Shown here piece by piece: positions 25,387-31,008 of a stretch of DNA of 42,400 bases. The DNA lies in IMG/VR virus record IMGVR_UViG_3300020442_000392, positions 1 to 42,400 of that record. The stretch is one strand, 5' to 3'. Numbering within the stretch: the first letter of the stretch is position 1; each line of letters starts with the position of its first letter. Source of the stretch: a virus. A program made the translations under genes and the position numbers. The notes beneath the pieces are model-generated. The model was not told the origin of the DNA and did no database searches. It saw nothing but the letters and a program-made list of their open reading frames with translations.

Positions 25387-25655
25387 GTAAGAACGTATCC
25401 CTCAAGATAGGTAAGCATAGAAGCCGTAAAGGTGGCTTAACGCAAGCAGGGGTAGATAAGTACAATCGTGCCACTGGTTCTAATATCAAGATGGCAGTCA
25501 CTGAAAAGAATCCCAAAGGTAGACGAAAGGCTCGAAGGAAATCTTTCTGTAGTCGTATGTGCGGAATGAAACGAAGGTTGACCTCTGCGAAGACTGCGAG
25601 AGATCCAGATTCAAGAATTAACAAAGCACTACGTAAGTGGAACTGTAAATGCTAA
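25383..25655 (+). CDS. DUF6321-like basic protein (cassette, 3)
   Basis: A 90-residue basic protein whose C-terminal half (RRKSFCSRMCGMKRRLTSAK then TARDPDSRINKALRKWNC) I recognise as the DUF6321-type sequence found in cyanophages and large algal viruses. The N-terminal KGGLTQAGVDKYNRATGSNI is also typical. Four cysteines (CSRMC and CKC) might bind metal. GTG/ATGA-type overlap with its neighbour. The family has no established function; a basic nucleic-acid-binding role is inferred. Confidence 0.82.
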   Translation: MSKNVSLKIGKHRSRKGGLTQAGVDKYNRATGSNIKMAVTEKNPKGRRKARRKSFCSRMCGMKRRLTSAKTARDPDSRINKALRKWNCKC

Positions 25656-25828
25656 AGGAATCACAGAAGCAACGAGAACAACGAATATCTTATCAACAAT
25701 CAATTGGTATACGAGAAAAAGGAATGATGCACGATAGATTTGCTAATGAAGAGTACTGTGAAGACTGTGGAAATAACCCATGTACTTGTGAAGAAGATAA
25801 GCTAAGGGATATCCGAGGAGGAATGTGA
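25649..25828 (+). CDS. Small zinc-finger-like protein (cassette, 4)
   Basis: A 59-residue frame starting at ATG 25649, overlapping the previous gene by 7 bases and the next by 4. It has a charged helical N-terminus (KESQKQREQRISYQQSI), and a cysteine cluster C-x2-C-x4-C-x-C (ECEDCGNNPCTCE type, residues 37-47) that looks like a compact zinc knuckle. Its end encodes the GGAGG that serves as ribosome-binding site for the next gene. Not reported by a length cutoff of 60 residues, but tiling and composition support it. Confidence 0.65.
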   Translation: MLKESQKQREQRISYQQSIGIREKGMMHDRFANEEYCEDCGNNPCTCEEDKLRDIRGGM

Positions 25829-26214
25829 GTACTGCCACTAAGACAAACCCTGGACTCTGGGAACGTGCGAAGTCTCAAGCTAAGGCAAAACTCGGTGGGC
25901 ACTCTGCTCGTGCGATGCAACTAGCAGTCAAAATCTACAAGAGTAAAGGTGGTGGATACAAAGGGGGTAAGAAGAGTTCTAATAAACTGAGTAAGTGGTC
26001 TAAGCAGAAGTGGAGGACCAAATCAGGAAAGCCTAGTAAGGAAACAGGTGAACGCTATCTTCCCTCAAAGGTAATTAAGAACATGTCTTCTTCTGAGTAT
26101 GCAGCATCTACTAGGGCAAAGAGACAAGGTGGAGGTACAGGTAACGTAGTACCACAACCCAAGAGTGCACGAAAGAAACTCTCTAATTACTTAAAGATAC
26201 AAAAGAAGTCATGA
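25825..26214 (+). CDS. DUF5872-like basic protein (cassette, 5; GTG start)
   Basis: A 129-residue protein. The start is GTG 25825, preceded by a near-perfect GAGGAGG, and the frame overlaps the previous stop (GTGA). The core LSKWSKQKWRTKSGKPSKET, GERYLPSKVIKNMSSSEYAA and a following AKRQGG match the DUF5872-type sequence known from cyanophages and phycodnaviruses. The N-terminal part (PGLWERAKSQAKAKLGGHSA) resembles short basic domains that often precede it. The C-terminus LSNYLKIQKKS resembles the SNLKIKK tails of neighbouring genes. Function unknown. Confidence 0.82.
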   Translation: MSTATKTNPGLWERAKSQAKAKLGGHSARAMQLAVKIYKSKGGGYKGGKKSSNKLSKWSKQKWRTKSGKPSKETGERYLPSKVIKNMSSSEYAASTRAKRQGGGTGNVVPQPKSARKKLSNYLKIQKKS

Positions 26215-26543
26215 GGAAAAAAACTGTAGATCAAATAGCAAAAGAAAATAAAGATAAAGATTACCATCATGAACGTGTACTTTCTGGAGATCCTAATTCT
26301 AATAATTATAATGTAGCTATTAGTGGTAAAAAAGGTAATGAGAGATATAGTAAAAGTTTAGTTAAAAAAAATAAGAAGTTACGAAGAACTACTACTCGTA
26401 CTATAAAATCTAAAGATGGTAAACAAGTTAGTGTAAATAAAATTCAAGGTACTGACTTAGGAAAAGGTAAGTATTATATTAGTAGTGATCATAGTATTAA
26501 AAGAAAAAGAACAACAAGTAATCTTAAGATTAAGAAGAAATGA
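26211..26543 (+). CDS. Basic hypothetical protein (cassette, 6)
   Basis: A 110-residue basic protein linked by ATGA overlaps to both neighbours, the downstream one being the large terminase. It has a polar N-terminus (VDQIAKENKDKDYHHERVLS), a Lys/Arg/Thr stretch (KKNKKLRRTTTRTIKSKDGK) and ends TSNLKIKKK, a tail shared in weaker form with the genes at 23839 and 25825. Function unknown. Its codons are more AT-rich than those of the terminase gene, as in the other lysine-rich small genes. Confidence 0.68.
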   Translation: MRKKTVDQIAKENKDKDYHHERVLSGDPNSNNYNVAISGKKGNERYSKSLVKKNKKLRRTTTRTIKSKDGKQVSVNKIQGTDLGKGKYYISSDHSIKRKRTTSNLKIKKK

Positions 26544-28201
26544 ATGAGCTAAAGGACTTCCGCAATTTCTTATACATGTGCTGGAGGCACCTCAACCTTC
26601 CTAACCCTACTCCAGTGCAATACGATATTGCTGACTTCTTACAGAATGCTCCTAAGAGAGGAGTCATAGAAGCATTTAGAGGAGTCGGGAAGTCCTACAT
26701 CACGAGTGCCTTTGTTACTTGGAGGTTACTTCATGACCCTGAGACAAAGGTACTCGTAGTCTCTGCATCTAAGATTAGGGCAGATGATTTTAGTACATTC
26801 ACGCAGAGGTTAATTCATGAGATGCCTATTCTTCAGCATTTGATTCCTAAGGATAACCAGAGGCAATCTAAGATCTCTTTTGATGTAGGTCCAGCTAAGG
26901 CTAGTCATAGTCCCTCTGTAAAAAGCGTAGGTATCACTGGTCAACTCGCAGGATCGAGAGCAGACCTCATTGTAGCTGATGATGTAGAGGTTCCGAATAA
27001 CTCTATGACCCAGATGATGAGAGATAAACTCTCAGAGTCCGTTAAGGAGTTTGATGCTATCCTCAAGCCTGATGGAATGATCATCTACTTAGGGACTCCA
27101 CAAACGGAGATGTCTTTGTACGAACAACTTCCCAATCGAGGATATCAAGCACGTATATGGCCTGGAAGATACCCATCAGAGAAACTAGTTCATAAGTACG
27201 AAGATAGACTAGCTCCATTCATCTTAGAGAAGTTGGAGAAAGATCCTTCAATAGTACAACAACCTACTGATCCTCTTAGATTCGATGATGAGGACTTATT
27301 GGAACGTGAGTTATCCTATGGACGCTCAGGATTCAATATGCAGTATATGCTAGACACCTCCTTGAGTGATGCTGATAGGTATCCATTGAAACTATCGGAT
27401 TTAGTGGTGATGTCCCTCGATAGAGATAAAGCACCAGAGAAGCCGATCTGGTCCAATGACTCATCAGATAAACTCAATGATGTACCAAATGTGGGACTTC
27501 CTGGTGATGCTTTCTACAAACCACAAAAGATACTAGGAGATTGGATTTCTTATACTGGATCAGTCTTGAGTATAGACCCTTCAGGAAGAGGTAAAGACGA
27601 AACAGGATATGCAGTAGTGAAAATGCTCAATGGTTACCTCTATGTCCTAGAATGCGGAGGTATCCAAGGTGGGTACCGAAAGGAGAACCTTGAGTTCCTT
27701 AGCGTAGTCGCTAAGAGAAACAAGGTAAACGTAGTGTTGATTGAGAGTAACTTTGGTGACGGAATGTTCCTAGAGTTACTAAAACCAGTCTTACGTAAGA
27801 TCTATAGTGTTACACTAGAAGAAGTAAGAAGTAATATACAAAAGGAGAAACGCATAGTAGACACCTTGGAACCAGTATGTAACCAACATAGACTTATAGT
27901 AAACAAAAGTATTATAGATCATGACTACAAGTCTGTCAAGGACTATGCAGCAGAAAAACAAGCCAAGTACATGTTGTTCCACCAGTTCACTAGAATCACT
28001 AAGGATCGTGGTGCATTAGCACATGATGACCGCTTGGATGCCTTGGGTATGGCTGTTGCGTACTGGGTCGAGCAAATGGCTGCTGATGCAGACCAACAGA
28101 TCAGGGATCGCAAGAGTGACCTCATGGATCAAGAGCTAGAGAAGTTCATGGCACATGTAGTTGGTAAGGGATACCAAGAGAAACATTTAACCTGGATGTA
28201 A
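26540..28201 (+). CDS. Terminase large subunit, T7 gp19-like
   Basis: A 553-residue packaging motor and nuclease. The ATPase domain shows Walker A EAFRGVGKSY (Lys51) and Walker B LIVADDVE (Asp147-Asp148, catalytic Glu following). The coupling motif region LGTPQTEMSLYEQL follows. The RNase H-like nuclease domain has its first acidic residue in SIDPSGRGKDE (Asp346) and the late HDDRLDALGMAVAYW block. Overall similarity and length match T7 gp19 (586). The T7-type enzyme implies packaging from concatemers with direct terminal repeats, whose location is not visible in this circularised contig. Confidence 0.96.
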   Translation: MNELKDFRNFLYMCWRHLNLPNPTPVQYDIADFLQNAPKRGVIEAFRGVGKSYITSAFVTWRLLHDPETKVLVVSASKIRADDFSTFTQRLIHEMPILQHLIPKDNQRQSKISFDVGPAKASHSPSVKSVGITGQLAGSRADLIVADDVEVPNNSMTQMMRDKLSESVKEFDAILKPDGMIIYLGTPQTEMSLYEQLPNRGYQARIWPGRYPSEKLVHKYEDRLAPFILEKLEKDPSIVQQPTDPLRFDDEDLLERELSYGRSGFNMQYMLDTSLSDADRYPLKLSDLVVMSLDRDKAPEKPIWSNDSSDKLNDVPNVGLPGDAFYKPQKILGDWISYTGSVLSIDPSGRGKDETGYAVVKMLNGYLYVLECGGIQGGYRKENLEFLSVVAKRNKVNVVLIESNFGDGMFLELLKPVLRKIYSVTLEEVRSNIQKEKRIVDTLEPVCNQHRLIVNKSIIDHDYKSVKDYAAEKQAKYMLFHQFTRITKDRGALAHDDRLDALGMAVAYWVEQMAADADQQIRDRKSDLMDQELEKFMAHVVGKGYQEKHLTWM

Positions 28202-28203
28202 AA

Positions 28204-28407
28204 TTGGCAAAAAAATCTGAAGGGGTGGACGTATATAGCGGAGACCGAGTTCCCCCTTTGTTTCCTTATGGTTTACAAATCGATCAATTAAATCAAGGGA
28301 CTAGGGGTAAACCACTGTTTTCCTTATGTTTTCCTAGAAATCCATCAAGTCTTTGGTCTTGTATCATTTGTAAGACATCAGATAAACATTTGTATAACAT
28401 AAGATAA
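28204..28407 (+). CDS. Doubtful 67-codon frame with TTG start
   Basis: A frame starting TTG two bases after the large terminase stop, reading AKKSEGVDVYSGDRVPPLFP and then a low-quality tail. No Shine-Dalgarno is present, and the last third runs into the terminator hairpin at 28371. The first 20 codons look protein-like, so it may be a decayed or atypical small gene like T7 gene 19.5; equally it may be non-coding. The same stretch holds an 8-base inverted repeat TGGTTTAC (28269-28276) / GTAAACCA (28307-28314). Confidence 0.2.
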   Translation: MAKKSEGVDVYSGDRVPPLFPYGLQIDQLNQGTRGKPLFSLCFPRNPSSLWSCIICKTSDKHLYNIR

Positions 28408-28440
28408 TCATTTGTTTGATGTCTTATGTTCTTTTTGTTT
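28371..28440 (+). terminator. Strong terminator at end of late region with two competing stems
   Basis: Two mutually exclusive hairpins precede a T-rich run. Stem A pairs 28371-28386 (TAAGACATCAGATAAA) with 28411-28426, 16 pairs with two G-U. Stem B pairs AACATAAGA (28396-28404) with TCTTATGTT (28422-28430), nine perfect pairs, directly followed by CTTTTTGTTT. Stem B has the form of a Rho-independent terminator. Position between late and early transcription units fits stopping late transcripts. The switchable design could allow conditional readthrough. Confidence 0.75.
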
Positions 28441-28462
28441 GCTCTCATCTATGGTTTTTCGT

Positions 28463-28479
28463 TTGGCACACAAATTGCA
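28463..28479 (+). promoter_or_regulatory. -24/-12-like (sigma-54-type) promoter element 1
   Basis: TTGGCACACAAATTGCA has GG (28465-28466) and GC (28477-28478) exactly 12 bases apart, fitting the sigma-54 consensus TGGCAC-N5-TTGCA very closely. A start would fall near 28490, upstream of the dyad repeat cluster. Confidence 0.5.
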
Positions 28480-28519
28480 ATAAAATAAATTATTGTACCT
28501 GTTCATTAAAATATAAATA

Positions 28520-28632
28520 GGAAAAATTTGCCTACTAATTTTTACCTATGGGCAACTTTTGCCTACTTTCGATCAATCGGCAATTTTTGCCTACCTCGGC
28601 AATTTCTGCCTATCAACTAGGCAATTCTTTCC
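28520..28632 (+). repeat. Cluster of GGCAA-N3-TTGCC dyad repeats
   Basis: Six copies of a 13-base dyad, most followed by TA: 28520 (GGAAAAATTTGCC), 28534 (degenerate, ends TTTTTACC), 28551 (GGCAACTTTTGCC), 28579 (GGCAATTTTTGCC), 28598 (GGCAATTTCTGCC), 28620 (GGCAATTCTTTCC). Two are perfect inverted repeats. Start-to-start spacing is 14-28 bases. Candidate roles are a protein-binding array (enhancer, operator or origin) or a counterpart of the short repeats that flank the T7 terminal repeat. Confidence 0.85.
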
Positions 28633-28696
28633 TCACTTTGATTTGATATATATTCTTTCATATCCATAACTCATTGAAATCATTGATCTTTTTCCT

Positions 28697-28713
28697 TTGG
28701 CATGGCTTCTGCA
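28697..28713 (+). promoter_or_regulatory. -24/-12-like promoter element 2
   Basis: TTGGCATGGCTTCTGCA, GG at 28699-28700 and GC at 28711-28712, the same 12-base spacing. It is followed eight bases after TGCAT by GGTAGG, which would place a start on G near 28724. It is nearly identical to element 3. Confidence 0.5.
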
Positions 28714-28752
28714 TCCTTGTTTGGTAGGTTCGCAGAATTTCAGGTTTCAAGT

Positions 28753-28769
28753 TTGGCATGGGTTCTGCA
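28753..28769 (+). promoter_or_regulatory. -24/-12-like promoter element 3
   Basis: TTGGCATGGGTTCTGCA differs from element 2 by one base and lies 56 bases downstream. GG at 28755-28756 and GC at 28767-28768. A start near 28780 would leave a 42-base leader with AAAAAAGGAG before the gene at 28822. Confidence 0.5.
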
Positions 28770-28821
28770 AGTTGTTCTTTTAAGTTTAGATCTTTGAAAT
28801 TCAAATCAAAAAAGGAGTATT

Positions 28822-29124
28822 ATGGAATCCATTATTATCAATGGTAAACGTATGGTTTCTGCTCATGGCGATCATGGCCAAGTCTTAGCCAAGACTGGTC
28901 CGATCAAGACATCAGGGGCATTTGTAAAATGTAAGTCTGATGCTATCATGAGTCGTAATACTAGGGCATTAGTCAATGGTGCTAATGCTAGACGAAACAT
29001 GACCCTTGTTTATGGTAATGGCAAGATCTTGAGTCGTAAAGAAGCAAGATCAAAGAATGATCGTCTACGGGGTGTAAATGTTTCGATAGGTACGGGTATT
29101 GATCCTAATCTAGGCTCATATTAA
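28822..29124 (+). CDS. First early protein, unknown function
   Basis: A 100-residue protein with a strong Shine-Dalgarno (AAAAAAGGAGT). It begins MESIIINGKRMVSAHGDHGQ and is moderately basic in its second half (NARRNMTLVYGNGKILSRKE, then SKNDRLRG). It occupies the place of T7 gene 0.3, the first gene to enter the cell, where phages often put host-takeover or anti-defence proteins. It does not resemble Ocr, which is very acidic. I do not recognise it. Confidence 0.75.
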   Translation: MESIIINGKRMVSAHGDHGQVLAKTGPIKTSGAFVKCKSDAIMSRNTRALVNGANARRNMTLVYGNGKILSRKEARSKNDRLRGVNVSIGTGIDPNLGSY

Positions 29125-29138
29125 TTTATAGTCTTACA

Positions 29139-29169
29139 CTACATGGCATGATATCTGCATGTCATGTAG
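29139..29169 (+). repeat. 12-base inverted repeat centred on promoter element 4
   Basis: CTACATGGCATG (29139-29150) pairs with CATGTCATGTAG (29158-29169), eleven Watson-Crick pairs and one G-T, spacer 7. The dyad contains the whole GGCA-N7-TGCA element, so it could be an operator site or form a hairpin in readthrough RNA. Confidence 0.75.
29143..29159 (+). promoter_or_regulatory. -24/-12-like promoter element 4
   Basis: ATGGCATGATATCTGCA has GG at 29145-29146 and GC at 29157-29158. The predicted start (29170) falls on G at the foot of a long hairpin, so the transcript would begin with a stem-loop. It sits inside the inverted repeat 29139-29169. Confidence 0.5.
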
Positions 29170-29211
29170 GGTAGACTCTGGTACATTCTAAAGAGTGTAT
29201 CAGATTCTATC
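29170..29211 (+). other. Long RNA hairpin, candidate RNase III site or 5'-protective stem
   Basis: GGTAGACTCTGGTACATTC on the 5' side pairs with the segment ending at 29211 (GAGTGTATCAGATTCTATC): about 19 pairs with one mismatch and a few G-U, and a tight AA-type loop near 29190. No T-run follows, so it is not a simple terminator. T7 early mRNA is cut by RNase III at such stems between early genes. Confidence 0.65.
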
Positions 29212-29254
29212 TTGATTTGATCTTTTACATTCTAATCTGAAAAAAGGAGTGACT

Positions 29255-29536
29255 ATGTGTCCTAAACGTAGACAAAACCTTCACTTGTACTGTGATAGTG
29301 CAAAGCATACCGATGATCAACAGAGTATCATCCATGATTATATGGTATTCCAGGGTGTGCTTAGGTACCTCGAAAAATGGGAGTGCTGGATGGATGAAAG
29401 TAAAGGTACATGGGGGTCAATTAGATTGAGTCCTGAAACCTATAATTTCAAGGGTGCAACTACTTGGAGTAGTGATCCAGATCCAGTTTCATCCTACTAT
29501 AGTTCGATGATAGATGAGACTGGAGTTTTAATATAG
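29255..29536 (+). CDS. Early protein, unknown function
   Basis: A 93-residue protein. ATG 29255 is preferred over the in-frame GTG 29249 because AAAAAGGAG lies at the right distance (the GTG is inside it). The protein (MCPKRRQNLHLYCDSAKHTD onward) has four cysteines and is rich in aromatics (EKWECWMDESKGTWGSIRL), ending in a serine-rich stretch. It may be a compact regulatory or host-interaction protein; there is no recognised family. Confidence 0.72.
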   Translation: MCPKRRQNLHLYCDSAKHTDDQQSIIHDYMVFQGVLRYLEKWECWMDESKGTWGSIRLSPETYNFKGATTWSSDPDPVSSYYSSMIDETGVLI

Positions 29537-29544
29537 TGTCTACC

Positions 29545-29561
29545 TCGGCACACTTTCTGCA
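29545..29561 (+). promoter_or_regulatory. -24/-12-like promoter element 5
   Basis: TCGGCACACTTTCTGCA has GG at 29547-29548 and GC at 29559-29560. A GGG (29571-29573) lies at the expected start position, as also at element 4. Its 5' half doubles as the arm of a hairpin (29548-29558 with 29572-29582). Confidence 0.48.
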
Positions 29562-29608
29562 TAGTGTATTGGGAGAGTGTGCTAGGGTGTACACGTATGT
29601 GTGTACAC
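29548..29608 (+). other. Two adjacent hairpins before the third early gene
   Basis: GCACACTTTCT (29548-29558) pairs with GGAGAGTGTGC (29572-29582). Downstream, the 8-base palindrome GTGTACAC occurs twice (29587-29594 and 29601-29608) separated by GTATGT, so the copies can pair with each other or act as tandem protein sites. No T-run follows. Confidence 0.6.
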
Positions 29609-29651
29609 TATGTTCAGATTAGTTCTATGATAATTAAATATGGAGAGTGTT

Positions 29652-30179
29652 ATGACTCGCAAAAAATTACTCTGCTTGGGTCAGGGTAGAGATGGTAAGG
29701 TATTCATCAATGCTACACTCAAGGGTCTAGATGTAGACGATTGGGAACTAAGCCTATCTGGTGTGATCGGACCTAAGCATGATGGTGATTGTATCGGTCC
29801 ATATGGTCAGATACAGGCTCACTTAGTAGAGTCTATTGAAGAGTATTTTGAACCATGGGATGAGTTGAGAGTGGGTGCCTTGATAGAGATCTGGAAGGAG
29901 TACCATTTGAATGGTATGATAGCAGGGTCTCCAAGACAGGAAGCGTACTTGAAAAAGAAAGTACCTACCCTACATTTGGCAGATAATACCTATGAGAATA
30001 GGGCTATGCTATTGAAGAATGCAGGGCTTAATCCTGATGAGGAATTTAAAAATCCTTATAGTGATGAGCCGTATGTCTATGGTAGTGCATGGTTACATAC
30101 CAAGCTACCATTACATGTAGTCGGGTGGTTCTCTGATTTACCAGAGAGCACACATGAACTACCTAGAAAGTGGAGATGA
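29652..30179 (+). CDS. Conserved early phage protein, unknown function
   Basis: A 175-residue acidic protein. ATG 29652 has GGAGAG 6 bases upstream; the in-frame ATG at 29640 lies before that site. The segments GALIEIWKEYHLNGMIAGSP and YVYGSAWLHTKLP followed by VVGWFSDLP resemble a family of phage hypothetical proteins with a W-x-x-Y/W-H-L-N-x-M-x-A-G motif and a Y-x-Y-G-S-A-W-L ending. In other members a Cys pair precedes the latter motif; here it is replaced by NPYSDEPY. No enzymatic motif is known to me. Confidence 0.78.
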   Translation: MTRKKLLCLGQGRDGKVFINATLKGLDVDDWELSLSGVIGPKHDGDCIGPYGQIQAHLVESIEEYFEPWDELRVGALIEIWKEYHLNGMIAGSPRQEAYLKKKVPTLHLADNTYENRAMLLKNAGLNPDEEFKNPYSDEPYVYGSAWLHTKLPLHVVGWFSDLPESTHELPRKWR

Positions 30180-30182
30180 GGT

Positions 30183-30341
30183 ATGTATTTGATTCCTAAG
30201 TGGTGGGAGCAAGATGCCAAGTGTGCTGATTGTGGGACCACCAAGAGTGTGAAGTATTGGGATGTAATTAAGTATCCTAGTGTATCCAAAGTAGAACCAA
30301 GGTATTGTAACATGTGCATGTTGATACGTGCATCTAAATAA
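30183..30341 (+). CDS. Small zinc-ribbon-like early protein
   Basis: A 52-residue frame, ATG 30183, with GGAG 7 bases upstream inside the end of the previous gene. It has two CxxC pairs, Cys14/Cys17 (KCADCG) and Cys42/Cys45 (YCNMCM), spaced like a treble-clef or ribbon zinc finger, and a WW near the N-terminus. It ends 11 bases before the next gene. Likely a nucleic-acid- or protein-binding early protein; the function is not known. Confidence 0.7.
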   Translation: MYLIPKWWEQDAKCADCGTTKSVKYWDVIKYPSVSKVEPRYCNMCMLIRASK

Positions 30342-30352
30342 AAGGAGAGTGT

Positions 30353-30505
30353 ATGCAAGTACATGATGAGTTTGAGAACATGTCAATGTTCGAGCAGGAC
30401 CAGTACATCAATGAGTATGTACTAAAACAATTAGGTGTGGACTCTATCGACATAGATAGTACCGCATTTGAAAACCCACAAGTAAAGGAGAGTGAATGCA
30501 AGTAG
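30353..30505 (+). CDS. Small acidic early protein
   Basis: A 50-residue acidic frame with AAAAGGAGAG before ATG 30353. It reads as two helices (FENMSMFEQDQYINEYVLKQ) and an acidic tail. The leader and first codons (AAAGGAGAGTG-N-ATGCAAGTA) recur at the next gene, 30485-30504, suggesting a local duplication. It overlaps the following start by 10 bases. Function unknown. Confidence 0.6.
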   Translation: MQVHDEFENMSMFEQDQYINEYVLKQLGVDSIDIDSTAFENPQVKESECK

Positions 30506-30714
30506 TATGTAAAGATGGGTTCACTATGTCAGTGGTGAGAAATGACATGGCGTATGCCGATGAGAACCATTCGGAGATAGGGTTCCCTAGTGAAGAGGAA
30601 CCTTGGATCATGCCTTATGCAGAAGATCCAGAGAGACCTACTCGCACAGTGTATGGGTGGGTGCCTAATGATTTAATAAATAAAGTAATAGATAAACATG
30701 GGGGTGAGCTATGA
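30496..30714 (+). CDS. Small acidic early protein
   Basis: A 72-residue protein, AAAGGAGAG upstream. It starts MQVVCKDGFTMSVVRNDMAY and continues with SEIGFPSEEEPWIMPYAEDP and a C-terminal YGWVPNDLINKVIDKHGG helix. The segment order (a beta hairpin, then an acidic aromatic loop and a helix) is like small phage proteins seen in early regions; no family assigned. ATG overlap with the next gene. Confidence 0.65.
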   Translation: MQVVCKDGFTMSVVRNDMAYADENHSEIGFPSEEEPWIMPYAEDPERPTRTVYGWVPNDLINKVIDKHGGEL

Positions 30715-30854
30715 TGGATGTGGACGAATTATTCGACCACCTAAATGAGGTAGGTCTCAAGCCAGTATACATAGATGAAGATACTGGATGGTTACTAGAG
30801 CAAATAGATGATGCACAATTAAGAGAAGGAATAGATGAAGGGGATCAAGAATAG
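30711..30854 (+). CDS. Small acidic early protein
   Basis: A 47-residue frame starting ATGATG at 30711, overlapping the upstream stop by 4 bases with GGGGGTGAG before it. Composition is strongly acidic (VDELFDHLNEVGLKPVYIDE; GIDEGDQE). It looks like a single small helix-strand unit; acidic early proteins may mimic DNA, but nothing specific supports that. Function unknown. Confidence 0.5.
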   Translation: MMDVDELFDHLNEVGLKPVYIDEDTGWLLEQIDDAQLREGIDEGDQE

Positions 30855-30861
30855 AGGGAGT

Positions 30862-31008
30862 ATGGTACATGGTTTGCATAAAGATAAACCTAAGTACCGA
30901 GAGTACCATGATGAGATAGATTATGATCGTGATGAGTACTTGGAACAGAGAGACCATGATGAATGGGATGATTTCATAAGGAGATATGGACATGAAGTAT
31001 GCAGATAG
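30862..31008 (+). CDS. Small charged early protein
   Basis: A 48-residue frame, ATG 30862 with GAGGGAG 1-7 bases before it. It is very rich in Asp, Glu, His, Tyr and Arg (KYREYHDEIDYDRDEYLEQR). Its last 17 bases overlap the next gene. Short and compositionally biased, but the tight tiling with its neighbours supports translation. Confidence 0.5.
   Translation: MVHGLHKDKPKYREYHDEIDYDRDEYLEQRDHDEWDDFIRRYGHEVCR

Larger units (their letters stand above)
28202..28821 (+). other. Long intergenic control region between terminase and first early gene
   Basis: About 620 bases with no convincing gene. In order it holds a doubtful 67-codon frame, a double-stem terminator (28371-28440), a -24/-12-like element (28463), six GGCAA-N3-TTGCC-type repeats (28520-28632), two more -24/-12-like elements (28697, 28753) and the strong AAAAGGAG before 28822. 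In T7-like phages the physical genome ends and early promoters lie between the large terminase gene and the first early gene, so this is the most likely site of the terminal repeat; that is inference. Confidence 0.7.

Noticed and set aside
28202-28500. attP or tRNA-overlapping integration site
   Set aside because: No integrase gene and no tRNA cloverleaf or TTC-loop sequence could be found.
28551-28610. The dyad repeats as additional -24/-12 promoters
   Set aside because: Their GG to GC distance is 10 bases, not 12, so they are a different element.
28637-28665. Sigma-70 promoter TTGATT-17-TATCCA
   Set aside because: Only partial -10 match in a very AT-rich segment; not supported by a better element or a conserved start.
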